Origin: Alphaproteobacteria bacterium
GTDB lineage: Bacteria > Pseudomonadota > Alphaproteobacteria > Micropepsales > Micropepsaceae
Length of the DNA: 64,000 nt
Reading direction: 5' to 3'
Assembly: GCA_003139615.1 (NCBI GenBank)
Contig: PLJH01000028.1
Coordinates: 108,291 to 172,290, forward strand
Positions 1 to 9,745 of this stretch are shown here, piece by piece. A program made the translations under genes and the position numbers. Every line of letters starts with the position of its first letter. Position 1 is the stretch's first letter. Under the pieces are notes generated by a model. That model was not told where the DNA came from. It was given only the letters and a program-made list of their open reading frames with translations, and searched no databases.

Positions 1-2450
1 TTGACCGACGACGAAGCGTTGACTGTGAACGGTGCGGTCAACTCCGGCACCGGCAACCTCGCGCTGACCACCACATCCGGCAATATTGCCGTCAAGAGCC
101 AGCTGACAGCGGGCGGCGCTGCAATCCTGAATTCAGACGGCACGCTCGTCGAAAGCGGGTCGGGCGCTATCTCCGCGTCGTCGCTGACGGGAAGCGCAGT
201 CGGCACGACCACGCTCAACGGCGCCAACCAGATCGCAGGTCTGGGCGCCTTCACGAATACCGGCGGCAATTTCGCACTGACGGACAATGAGGGCCTGACC
301 ATCAGCGGCACGCTGAATGCGTCCAGCTACGGCGTAACGCTCGTCGATACGGGAACGATCGGCGAGAGCACGGGCACCATCGACTCCGGGTCTCTGACCG
401 GCAGCTCGACCGGCGGCACAACATTGAACGGCGCCAACCAGATCGCCGCGCTCGGTGCATTCACGAACACCGGCTCAGGCGGTTTTTCGCTGACCGACGG
501 CGAAGCGTTGACTGTGAACGGTGCGGTCAATTCCGGCACGGGGAATCTCTCGCTGACCACCACATCCGGCAATATTCTCATCAAGAGCCAGCTGACAGCG
601 GGCGACACTGCAATCCTGAATTCGGACGGCACGCTTGTCGAAAGCGGGTCGGGCGCAATTTCGGCATCGTCGCTGACGGGGAGCTCTGCAGGCGCAACCA
701 CGCTCAACGGTGCCAACCAGATCGCAGGTCTGGGCGCCTTCACGAATACCGGCGGCAATTTTGCGTTGACGGACGATGAAGGCCTGGCCATCAGCGGCAC
801 GCTGAACGCGTCCAGCTACGGCGTAACGCTCGTCGATAGCGGAACGATCGGTGAATCCACGGGCACTATCGATTCAGGAACGCTGACCGGCAGTTCGAAT
901 GGCGGCGCGACGTTGACCGGCGCCAATCAGGTCGCGACGCTTAATGCCTTCACCAATACCGGCTCCGGCGGTTTCGCGTTGACCGACGGCGAAGCGTTGA
1001 CTGTGAACGGTGCGGTCAATTCCGGCACGGGGAATCTCTCGCTGACCACCACATCCGGCAATATTCTCATCAAGAGCCAGCTGACAGCGGGCGGCACTGC
1101 AATCCTGAATTCGGACGGTACGCTCGTCGAAAGCGGGTCGGGCGCAATTTCGGCATCGTCGCTGACGGGGAGCTCAGTCGGCGCGACCACGCTCAACGGC
1201 GCCAACCAGATCGCAGGTCTGGGCGCGTTCACGAACACCGGCGGCAATTTCGCGCTGACCGACGATGAAGGCCTGACCATCAGTGGAACGCTGAATGCCT
1301 CCAGCTACGGCGTTACGCTCGTCGATAGCGGAACGATCGGTGAATCCACGGGCACTATCGATTCAGGAACGCTGACCGGCAGTTCGAATGGCGGCGCGAC
1401 GTTGACCGGCGCCAATCAGGTCGCGACGCTCAATGCCTTCACCAACACCGGCTCCGGCGGATTCGCCTTGACCGACGGCGAAGCTTTGACGGTGAACGGC
1501 GCCGTTAATTCCGGCACGGGAGATATGGCGCTCACAACGAATTCCGGCAATATCGCGATCCGAAGCCAGTTGACGGCCGGCGGCAACGCGATTTTGAACT
1601 CGTCCGGCACGCTTGTCGAAAGCGGGTCGGGTGCAATTTCGGCGTCCTCGCTGACGGGCGGCGCCTCGGGCGTGACCACGCTCAATGGTGCCAATCAGAT
1701 CACAAGCCTCGGTGCATTCTCCAATACCGGCGGCAATTTCGCACTGACCGACGATGAAGGCCTGGCCATCAGCGGAACGCTGAATGCCTCCAGCTACGGC
1801 GTGACGCTGGTCGATACCGGAACGATCGGCGAGAGCACGGGCACCATCGACGCGGGTTCGCTGACCGGCAGCTCGAATGGCGGCACAACATTGAACGGCA
1901 CGAACGAAATCGCCGCGCTCAATGCATTCACGAACACCGGCTCCGGCGGATTCGCCTTGACCGACGGCGAAGCTTTGACGGTGAGCGGCGCCGTCAATTC
2001 CGGCACGGGAGATTTGGCGCTCAAGACAACATCCGGCAATATCGCCATCCGGAACCAGCTGACGGCTGGTGGCAATGCGATCCTGAATTCGGACGGTACG
2101 CTGATCGAAAACGGGTCTGGTGCAATTTCGGCGTCGTCGCTGACGGGCAGCGCGGATGGTGCGACCGCGCTCAATGGCGCCAACCAGATCGCCGGCCTCG
2201 GCGCATTCTCCAATGCCGCCGGCAATTTCGCTCTGACAGACGATGAAGGCCTGACAATCAGCGGCTTCCTGAACGCCGGCGCGAACACTGTCACGCTCGC
2301 GGATACCGCTACGCTCAAGGAAAGCACGGGCAGTGTCGAAGCGAGAACACTCACGGGTTCTTCGGTCGGCGGCGCAACGCTGAATGGCAGCAACCAGGTC
2401 GGGACACTCGGTGCTTTCACGAACACGGGCGTGGGCGGGTTTGAATTCAC
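1..2450 (+). repeat. Tandem in-frame repeat, 489-bp period (163 aa), about five consecutive units, each made of two related half-units
   Basis: The gaccgacg motif recurs at 3, 492, 981, 1470 and 1959, always 489 bp apart; the stretches from 492 and 981 are identical for more than 100 nt. Confidence 0.85.
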
Positions 2451-5400
2451 CGACGACGAGTCACTCACAGTGGCCGGCGCAGTGAATGCCGGATCCGGCG
2501 GCCTTTCGTTGACGACGGATGGCGGAAACCTCCTCATCACGGCATTGCTCACGACGACGGGAACGGTGAATCTGTCGGCGAGCGCGACCGAAGGCGTGAA
2601 CGGCACCATCAAGGAGAGCGGGTCCGGCGCGATCGGCGCCGCAACGCTGACGGGCAGTGCCGACAGCACGACGACGCTCAATGGTGCCAACCAGATTGCG
2701 ACTCTCGGCGCGTTCACCAATACCGGCGGCGCATTCGCTTTGACCGACGATGAAAATCTGACGATCAACGGAGCGGTCAATTCCGGCAACTACGGCACCA
2801 CGCTTGTCGATACCGGAACGATCGGCGAGAGCGCGGGCACCATCGACGCGGGGTCCCTGACGGGTAGTTCGACCGGAGGGACCACACTCAATGGTTCCAA
2901 TCTGATCGCATCTCTGGTGGCGTTCACGAACACGGGGGCAGGCGGCATAGCTCTGAAGGATGGCGAGGCGCTCACAGTCAATGGCATCGTCAATGCCGGC
3001 ACGGGCACGCTTGCGCTGACCACGACGTCCGGCAATCTCGCGATTGCCAATGCACTCTCGACGACTGGTGCCGCATCGCTCAATTCAGCCGGCACGCTGA
3101 AGGAAACCGGCTCGGGCGCCATCGACTCTGCGTCGCTCAACGGCGGCTCGGTCGGCGGGACGGTGCTGAACGGCGCGAATGAGATCGCCACGCTCAACGC
3201 ATTTACGAACTCCGGAGCAGGCGGCTTTGCGCTGACGGACGGCGAGGCGCTCACGGTCAATGGCGCAGTCAATGCGGGCACCGGCAATCTGGCGCTCGCG
3301 ACGACGTCCGGCAATATCGCAATCAAGAACCAGCTGACGGCGGGCAATCAGGCCACGCTCACGTCTGCGGGCACGTTGATCGAAAGCGGATCTGGCGCCC
3401 TCTCGGCCGCCTCGCTCACCGGCAGTTCGTCCGGCACGGTCACCCTCAACGGCGCCAACCAGATCGCGTCACTGGGGACGTTCGCGAATACGGGTACGGG
3501 CGGCATCGCCCTGAAAGACGGCGAAGCGCTCACGGTCAACGGCGCCCTGAACAGCGGTACCGGCAATCTAAAGCTGACGACGACGTCGGGCGGCATTGCG
3601 CTCAAGAACCAGCTGACCTCGGGCAACCAGGTCACATTGATTTCCGCGGGAACGATCGGCGAGACCGGTTCCGGCGCCATCAGCGCATCCTCGCTGACAG
3701 GCTCGTCGGTGGGCAGCGCTGTTCTCAACGGTACAAACCTCGTTTCGACACTCGCCGCCTTTACGGATACGTCCACGGGCGGCTTCGGATTGACCGATGG
3801 CGAAACGCTCACCGTCGGAGGCGCGGTGAACGCAGGTAGTGGAAATCTGTCCCTGACCACGACGGCGGGAAATATCAACGTCAACAATACGCTCTCTACA
3901 ACTGGTGCGGCGATGCTGATTTCGGCGGGAACGCTCGGCGAGACGGGTGCAATCCAGGCTGCATCCTTGTCGGGCAGTTCCGTCGGTGGCGCGACGCTTG
4001 GCGACTCCAACCTCGTCGCAACCTTGAATGCGTTCACTAACACGGGCGCGGGTGGTTTCGCGCTCACGGACGGCGAAGCGCTCACAGTGGGCGGAGCGGT
4101 GAGCGCCGGGTCCGGTACGTTGTCGCTGGCAACCACTGTCGGCGGCATCACGATCGACAAGAGTTTGACCTCGGGTGGCCAGACCTCGCTGACATCGGTG
4201 GGAACTATCTCGGAAAGCGGACACGGCGCTGTCACTGCCGCCTCGCTGACCGGCAGTTCGAGCGGTGGTGCAACGCTCAACGGTTCCAATCTGGTCGCCA
4301 CACTGGATGCCTTCACGAATAGCGGCGCCGGCGGATTCGCTCTAACCGATGGCCAGGCACTCACGGTCGGCGCCATCCTGAATGCCGGTTCGGGCAACGT
4401 CGCCCTGATGACGACTTCGGGCGGCATCAGCATCGCGAATACCGTGAACGCCGGCGGGCAGGCGAGCCTCTCCTCGTCGGGAACGATCGGAGAAACCGGC
4501 CCCGGCGTGCTCGACGTGGGGTCGCTGACCGGCAGTTCCGTCGGCGGCGCGAATCTGAACGGTTCGAACCGAATCGCGACGCTGGGAGCATTCGCGAACA
4601 CAGCATCAGGCGACATTGTCGTGGAGGACGGCGAAGCGCTGACCGTGACCGGGTCCGTCAATGCGGGATCCGGAAATCTGACTTTGGCCACGACATCCGG
4701 CGGCATCGCCGTCGAAGCTCAATTGACCACCGGCGCACAGGCGACCTTGAATTCGGCAGGCACCCTTGTGGAAAGCGGTTCCGGATCGATTTCGGCCTCA
4801 TCTCTGACGGGCAGCGCCATCGGCGGCGCGACACTGAACGGCGCAAACGAGATTGGCGCTCTGAATGCGTTCACGAACGCCGGTTCCGGAGGTTTCGCGC
4901 TGACAGATGGCGAGTCGCTCGAAGTCGATGGTGCGGTGAATCCGGGCACGGGCAATCTCGCCCTGACGACCACCTCGGGCGGCATCGAAATCGATGCAGC
5001 GCTAAACGCGCCGACGATCACTTTGTCGAGCGCCGGGGCGGTCACGCAAAGCCAGGCCATCACGGCAAGCGATCTCGATCTGCTTGGCGCGGGTGGAAGC
5101 TACGCGCTTACAGATGCGTCCAACAGTATCGGAACGCTGGCCGCGAATACGGGATCGATCAATCTTGCTGACAGCCCCACTCTCATCGTCAACGCCGTCG
5201 GGGGCACCAATGGCGTCACCACGTCGGGCAACGCATCATTGACCTCGATCTCGGGCGGAATCGAAATCGAAAATCTGCTCTCGTCCGCTGCCAGGGTGAC
5301 CTTGAATTCGGCAGGCCCGCTCAGCGAAGTTGGTTCGGGTGCGATCGACGCGGCATTGCTGACGGGCTCAACGACAGGTGGCGCAGCGCTCGGTGGCGCC

Positions 5401-5988
5401 AACCTGATTGCGGGACTGGGTCCATTCACCAACACACTCACAGGGAACGTGTCGATCAAGGACAATGAGGGCCTTACGATCAACGGAGCCGTCGATGTCG
5501 TGACCGGAACGATTTCGACACCGTTTGGTTCGGAGCCCATAGGCGCGCTGACACTCGTCTCCACCGGAACGCTTTCCGAAAGTGGAGCCGGCAGGATTGA
5601 AGCCGGGACATTGATGGGCAGCTCGGTCGGCGGCGCAACTTTGAACGGCGCAAACCTGATCACGACAATCGGTTCCTTCGCAAACGCCGGCTTCGGCGAT
5701 ATCGGGTTGACCAACAACCAGACACTGACCGTTGCGGGACCGCTCAATGCCGGTACCGGCAATCTCGCTCTGACGGCGACTGCCGGAAATCTTCTGATCA
5801 ACGGTACGGTCGAAGGAAACACCGTAACGTTCGGATCGACACTCGGCTCGGTGACGGGCCCGGGTCCGATCACCGCAGCGGTGCTGAACGTGACGGCGAA
5901 CACCGGAATCGATCTGACTGGACCGAACGAGATCACGACGATCGGAACCAACGATACGAATTCCGGGCCGGACTTCATCAACCAGTAA
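1..5988 (+). CDS. Giant repetitive surface/secreted beta-helix-type protein (filamentous haemagglutinin/adhesin-like), 5' end outside window
   Basis: 1995-aa open frame from the window edge, built of degenerate repeats such as LTDGEALTVNGAVNSGTGNLxLTTTSGNIxIxxQLTAGGxAxLNSxGTLxESGSGAISASSLTGSSxGxxTLNGANQIAxLxAFTNTG; stop at 5986-5988, no translocator domain visible. Confidence 0.75.
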   Translation: MTDDEALTVNGAVNSGTGNLALTTTSGNIAVKSQLTAGGAAILNSDGTLVESGSGAISASSLTGSAVGTTTLNGANQIAGLGAFTNTGGNFALTDNEGLTISGTLNASSYGVTLVDTGTIGESTGTIDSGSLTGSSTGGTTLNGANQIAALGAFTNTGSGGFSLTDGEALTVNGAVNSGTGNLSLTTTSGNILIKSQLTAGDTAILNSDGTLVESGSGAISASSLTGSSAGATTLNGANQIAGLGAFTNTGGNFALTDDEGLAISGTLNASSYGVTLVDSGTIGESTGTIDSGTLTGSSNGGATLTGANQVATLNAFTNTGSGGFALTDGEALTVNGAVNSGTGNLSLTTTSGNILIKSQLTAGGTAILNSDGTLVESGSGAISASSLTGSSVGATTLNGANQIAGLGAFTNTGGNFALTDDEGLTISGTLNASSYGVTLVDSGTIGESTGTIDSGTLTGSSNGGATLTGANQVATLNAFTNTGSGGFALTDGEALTVNGAVNSGTGDMALTTNSGNIAIRSQLTAGGNAILNSSGTLVESGSGAISASSLTGGASGVTTLNGANQITSLGAFSNTGGNFALTDDEGLAISGTLNASSYGVTLVDTGTIGESTGTIDAGSLTGSSNGGTTLNGTNEIAALNAFTNTGSGGFALTDGEALTVSGAVNSGTGDLALKTTSGNIAIRNQLTAGGNAILNSDGTLIENGSGAISASSLTGSADGATALNGANQIAGLGAFSNAAGNFALTDDEGLTISGFLNAGANTVTLADTATLKESTGSVEARTLTGSSVGGATLNGSNQVGTLGAFTNTGVGGFEFTDDESLTVAGAVNAGSGGLSLTTDGGNLLITALLTTTGTVNLSASATEGVNGTIKESGSGAIGAATLTGSADSTTTLNGANQIATLGAFTNTGGAFALTDDENLTINGAVNSGNYGTTLVDTGTIGESAGTIDAGSLTGSSTGGTTLNGSNLIASLVAFTNTGAGGIALKDGEALTVNGIVNAGTGTLALTTTSGNLAIANALSTTGAASLNSAGTLKETGSGAIDSASLNGGSVGGTVLNGANEIATLNAFTNSGAGGFALTDGEALTVNGAVNAGTGNLALATTSGNIAIKNQLTAGNQATLTSAGTLIESGSGALSAASLTGSSSGTVTLNGANQIASLGTFANTGTGGIALKDGEALTVNGALNSGTGNLKLTTTSGGIALKNQLTSGNQVTLISAGTIGETGSGAISASSLTGSSVGSAVLNGTNLVSTLAAFTDTSTGGFGLTDGETLTVGGAVNAGSGNLSLTTTAGNINVNNTLSTTGAAMLISAGTLGETGAIQAASLSGSSVGGATLGDSNLVATLNAFTNTGAGGFALTDGEALTVGGAVSAGSGTLSLATTVGGITIDKSLTSGGQTSLTSVGTISESGHGAVTAASLTGSSSGGATLNGSNLVATLDAFTNSGAGGFALTDGQALTVGAILNAGSGNVALMTTSGGISIANTVNAGGQASLSSSGTIGETGPGVLDVGSLTGSSVGGANLNGSNRIATLGAFANTASGDIVVEDGEALTVTGSVNAGSGNLTLATTSGGIAVEAQLTTGAQATLNSAGTLVESGSGSISASSLTGSAIGGATLNGANEIGALNAFTNAGSGGFALTDGESLEVDGAVNPGTGNLALTTTSGGIEIDAALNAPTITLSSAGAVTQSQAITASDLDLLGAGGSYALTDASNSIGTLAANTGSINLADSPTLIVNAVGGTNGVTTSGNASLTSISGGIEIENLLSSAARVTLNSAGPLSEVGSGAIDAALLTGSTTGGAALGGANLIAGLGPFTNTLTGNVSIKDNEGLTINGAVDVVTGTISTPFGSEPIGALTLVSTGTLSESGAGRIEAGTLMGSSVGGATLNGANLITTIGSFANAGFGDIGLTNNQTLTVAGPLNAGTGNLALTATAGNLLINGTVEGNTVTFGSTLGSVTGPGPITAAVLNVTANTGIDLTGPNEITTIGTNDTNSGPDFINQ

Positions 5989-6072
5989 CGTACCGGCGTT
6001 TTGGTCTGGAGCAGCAATGCTTCAGTGTCCGTCGCCATCCGGCGGCGGACGCTGCCCGAAGCGCATCACGGT

Positions 6073-7002
6073 TTAAACTCGGGTCAATTGTGAAAAAACC
6101 TCTCGCAGCGCGTTCTCGGTTCCTGTCTCCGAGTAGGACCGCGCCGTTGCAAATCCGGCATCCCGTATCGCGGCGAATTTCGGATCGCCCCTTTCGGTGC
6201 CGACCAGGGCCTCTGCCAGAGCATCGGCTGTTTCTTCCAGAAAATCCGGGCGGAGCCAGAGACCGTTCTGCGCGCTGGCGTAATCCTGGCCGCCGTAGCC
6301 GTGAAATCCAACCACAACGCAGCCGGAGGCCATCGCTTCCAAAGGCGTGAGCGGCGCGCATTCCAGATGACAGAGCGACAGGAACACGGTCGCGCGGCCG
6401 AGACTCTCGGCAACTTCCGATTCCTTTTTTTGTTCAATGACGTCCCATGGAACGCCGCGAAGTGCGGGATATTTCAACAGAAATATGGATTTGATGATGC
6501 GGTACTCGTTCGGCAGTTTTCGCGGGATGACGGCGATACGCGCCTGCTTGTCTCTGGGATGGAAAAGCTTGGAATCGACAAAGACGGGCACAACGTCAAA
6601 CCTGCTTGGGGCGAAAACGTGTTCGAGATATCCCCGGGCGGTCCGGCCGACGGTCAGGTGCTTTGCAAAATTCAATTCGGCGAGTGAATGCTTCGAAATC
6701 GTCTCGCTGAACATATAATATTGATTTTGACACAGCAGCACTTTCGAGTATTGGGCAGGCTTTCGGGACAACTCCCCCAAAACGCCGTTCAGCACTTCCG
6801 GGAAGACAATGATATCGTCCGGCGCGGTGTGCCCGTTGAACAATCTTGCATCCGAGGCAAACCACTCATTGTGCCCCTCAGATACGCTGACCCAGGCATC
6901 GAAACCCATGCGCGCAAGCATCTCGACATGGCGATAGTGCATTTTGATCCCGCCCGAGATCTCATTTTTGGGATGCCAGGACAAATAGATGATACGGCCC
7001 AC
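6073..7002 (-). CDS. Glycosyltransferase (GT1/GT4-like)
   Basis: 309 aa; SLCHLECAPLTPLEAMASGCVVVGFHGYGGQDY resembles the C-terminal nucleotide-sugar binding motif of GT-B enzymes. Confidence 0.65.
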   Translation of the reverse strand: MGRIIYLSWHPKNEISGGIKMHYRHVEMLARMGFDAWVSVSEGHNEWFASDARLFNGHTAPDDIIVFPEVLNGVLGELSRKPAQYSKVLLCQNQYYMFSETISKHSLAELNFAKHLTVGRTARGYLEHVFAPSRFDVVPVFVDSKLFHPRDKQARIAVIPRKLPNEYRIIKSIFLLKYPALRGVPWDVIEQKKESEVAESLGRATVFLSLCHLECAPLTPLEAMASGCVVVGFHGYGGQDYASAQNGLWLRPDFLEETADALAEALVGTERGDPKFAAIRDAGFATARSYSETGTENALREVFSQLTRV

Positions 7003-7167
7003 GATTGTCTCGCTTCCATCATTCGGCAGGGCATTCTATACCTTTGCAGCGCTTCCGTTGATTCAATAGCTTGAGTCGCGTTCAATCGATTTTTCACCTA
7101 TTCTTCGCGGGCCTGAACGCCGTCTCGCTTCGCTGAATTGCGGCAGCTTGCGCACAGGAGATTTGCG

Positions 7168-8442
7168 TCAGGGCGCCATCTTAATGCGAATCGGGACTGA
7201 CTTCGGGCCGCCGACGAAGTTGGTGACAGTTCGGCGGGGCGTACCGGCCAGTTCCACGGATTTGAGCCTCGGCAGCAATTCCTCGAAAAAGACCGCCATT
7301 TCCATGCGCGCCAGATGCATGCCGAGGCACATATGGGCCCCGTAGCCGAAGCCGATCTGGCGGTTCGACTGCCGGTCGACGCGAAATGCGAACGGGTCTT
7401 CGAATATGGTTTCATCGCGATTGCCGGACGGAAAACACAACACAACCCAATCGCCTTTCTTCACCGTTTGGCCGCGCACTTCGTGATCCGACGCCGCAAT
7501 GCGCACGAATTGGTGGATGGGGGTCGTCCAGCGCACGGCTTCCTCGACGAGCCGCGGAATTAGCGAACGATCCGCTTGAACAAGCGCAAGCTGTTCCGGA
7601 TTCTCGGCCAGCGCCCAGATTGCGCCCGCCAGTGAAGACGACGTCGTATCGTGCCCGGCGAACGCGACCGTGATGTAATAGCCCATCGCATCGATGTCGC
7701 TGATCGGTGTGCCGTCAATTTCGGCATTGGCGATCACAGTTGCCAGATCGTCCTTCGGTTCGCGCCGCCTTTGCTCCGAAACCTTGCGGAAATAGGTATT
7801 CGCATCCGCAACCACTTTCGAGATCGACGCCTGGACTTCGACAGGGGACATGGCCGCCTTGGCGCGGTTCATCTCCGCGTCTTCGCTGCCGAAATATTCC
7901 TGGGTGAGCCGAAGCATAAACGGCTCGTCCTCGTCGGGAACGCCGAGGATCGACATGATGACCATCAGCGGATAGTGCACCGCAATCTCGCTGACAAAAT
8001 CGCATTCGCCGCCTGTCGCGGCGAGCTTGTCCACGTACTGCTTCGCCAGCTTCCGCAGCCTTTCTTCGATCTGCTTCAAATTCTTGGGCTGAAACCAGGC
8101 TTGCGTCAGCAGCCGGTATTTCCGGTGATCGGGCTCGTTCATCGCGACGACGCTGCGAAACTGCGTGCCGGCGCCGGATTCCTGCATGAATTTGAGCGCC
8201 TCGTTTGTTTGCAGCCCGCCCAATCCGCTGAGGAATACGTCGTTCCGGCGCGCCACGGTCTGGATGTTGTCATAGCGCGAGGCGACCCAGAACGGCCGGT
8301 ATTCCGGCAGGCTCGCGCGCGCGAACGGAAAATCCCGCCGCACCGTCGTCAGCGTGCGATGGAGGTCGTCCCATTCTGCATAGGAGCGAGGATCGGCGAT
8401 TTGGCGCGCGATGTCATCCGGCAGTGCTGCCTGTTCGGTCAT
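7168..8442 (-). CDS. Cytochrome P450
   Basis: Heme-binding motif FGYGAHMCLGMHLAR, I-helix AFAGHDTTSSSL, ExxR-type region. Confidence 0.93.
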   Translation of the reverse strand: MTEQAALPDDIARQIADPRSYAEWDDLHRTLTTVRRDFPFARASLPEYRPFWVASRYDNIQTVARRNDVFLSGLGGLQTNEALKFMQESGAGTQFRSVVAMNEPDHRKYRLLTQAWFQPKNLKQIEERLRKLAKQYVDKLAATGGECDFVSEIAVHYPLMVIMSILGVPDEDEPFMLRLTQEYFGSEDAEMNRAKAAMSPVEVQASISKVVADANTYFRKVSEQRRREPKDDLATVIANAEIDGTPISDIDAMGYYITVAFAGHDTTSSSLAGAIWALAENPEQLALVQADRSLIPRLVEEAVRWTTPIHQFVRIAASDHEVRGQTVKKGDWVVLCFPSGNRDETIFEDPFAFRVDRQSNRQIGFGYGAHMCLGMHLARMEMAVFFEELLPRLKSVELAGTPRRTVTNFVGGPKSVPIRIKMAP

Positions 8443-8527
8443 GCGATCTCCTCAATGGCTGCCGCAGGCTTCGTGCGTTCTTCTTGACAGCTTGCCGACA
8501 TCGCCCATAGTTGGGGCAATGGATCAA

Positions 8528-8541
8528 AGGTTAGACCAATG
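8528..8541. promoter_or_regulatory. Candidate FadR/GntR-type operator in the P450/acyl-CoA dehydrogenase divergent region
   Basis: AGGTTAGACCA; shares GGTTAGACCA with the perfect palindrome at 12957-12973. Confidence 0.5.
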
Positions 8542-9735
8542 GATTTTCGATTGCCAGCCGAAAACGATCCGCGCCGCGCCGTCGTGCGAAAGTGGCTCTC
8601 CGAGCATCCCAAACCGAGCGGACGGCAACTGGCCGAAGCGGGATACACGGTGCCGCACTGGCCGAAGCCCTGGGGTGTTGCCGCCGAGCCGGAACTGCAA
8701 TTCATCATCGACGAGGAGATGGGCCGTGCCGGCGTGATGCCGCCCAACCTGATCAACCCTGTGGCCGTCAACAATTGTGCGCAGACGCTTCTTTCCCACG
8801 GCACGGATGCGCAACACGAGCGCTTTCTGATGCCCGCGCTCGCCTGCGAAGAAATCTGGTGCATGCTGTTCAGCGAACCTGCGGGCGGTTCGGATCTCGC
8901 CGCGTTGCGCACGACGGCCAGGCGCGATGGCGACCACTACGTCGTGAAAGGCCAGAAAACCTGGACCTCGCTCGCACACAAGGCGCAGATCGGCGTGCTG
9001 ATCGCGCGCACCGACACGGCTGCGCCGAAGCATGCAGGCCTCTCTGCGTTTCTGATGGACATGAAAAGCCCCGGCGTCACGGTGAGGCCCATCATCGATC
9101 TCTCCGGATGCAAGAACGAATACAACGAAGTTTTCCTTGATGACGTGCGCGTTCCGGCGGACCGGCTCCTGGGCAAGGAGGGCGAAGGCTGGCGGATTGC
9201 GACCAGCCAACTGCAGACCGAGCGTGTGGCGCTGTCCAAGCCGGGCGCGATCTGGGGAGCGGGGCCTTCGGCGCGAGACCTCGTCAATGGATTGGCTGTA
9301 TCGGGACATTTGTCCGATCCCGTCGTGCGGGATGAAGCCGCCAAGATATTCATCGAAGGCGAGTTGCTGCGCCTTTTGGCCTATCGCGCGCTCAGCGACC
9401 GCATGAATGCCAAACCATCGGGTCCCGAAGGCGCCATCCGAAAAATGCTCGCGGCGCCGCACGGGCAGCACATCGTCGAAATGGCGAAGAAGGTGCAGGG
9501 GCCGCGCGGCATGATTGCAGGCGAGCAGCCCTTTCCCTCGCAGGTCGGAAGCGGCAAGGGCATGTTCGCGGATTGGGATTATGCGTTCTGGTTCAGCCCA
9601 GCCGTCACGCTTGGTGTCGGCACGCAGGAAATCCTCAAGAACATCGTCGCCGAACGAACGCTTGGGCTGCCGCGCGAAAACGATCCCACGGCGAAACTTC
9701 CCTGGACGGAAATCAACCGCGCGAAAAGCGCCTGA
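8539..9735 (+). CDS. Acyl-CoA dehydrogenase family protein
   Basis: 398 aa; MLFSEPAGGSDLAALRTTARRDGDHYVVKGQKTWTS is typical of acyl-CoA dehydrogenases. Confidence 0.9.
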   Translation: MDFRLPAENDPRRAVVRKWLSEHPKPSGRQLAEAGYTVPHWPKPWGVAAEPELQFIIDEEMGRAGVMPPNLINPVAVNNCAQTLLSHGTDAQHERFLMPALACEEIWCMLFSEPAGGSDLAALRTTARRDGDHYVVKGQKTWTSLAHKAQIGVLIARTDTAAPKHAGLSAFLMDMKSPGVTVRPIIDLSGCKNEYNEVFLDDVRVPADRLLGKEGEGWRIATSQLQTERVALSKPGAIWGAGPSARDLVNGLAVSGHLSDPVVRDEAAKIFIEGELLRLLAYRALSDRMNAKPSGPEGAIRKMLAAPHGQHIVEMAKKVQGPRGMIAGEQPFPSQVGSGKGMFADWDYAFWFSPAVTLGVGTQEILKNIVAERTLGLPRENDPTAKLPWTEINRAKSA

Positions 9736-9745
9736 GGGAGCGAAG

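Noticed and set aside
1-5988. Possible CRISPR or satellite array
   Set aside because: Repeats are in-frame protein repeats of 489 bp, not short direct repeats with unique spacers
327-6038. Several Pro/Ser/Val-rich minus-strand ORFs (e.g. 1794-2789, 3348-4706, 5100-6038)
   Set aside because: Antisense of the adhesin repeats; no start signals or domains
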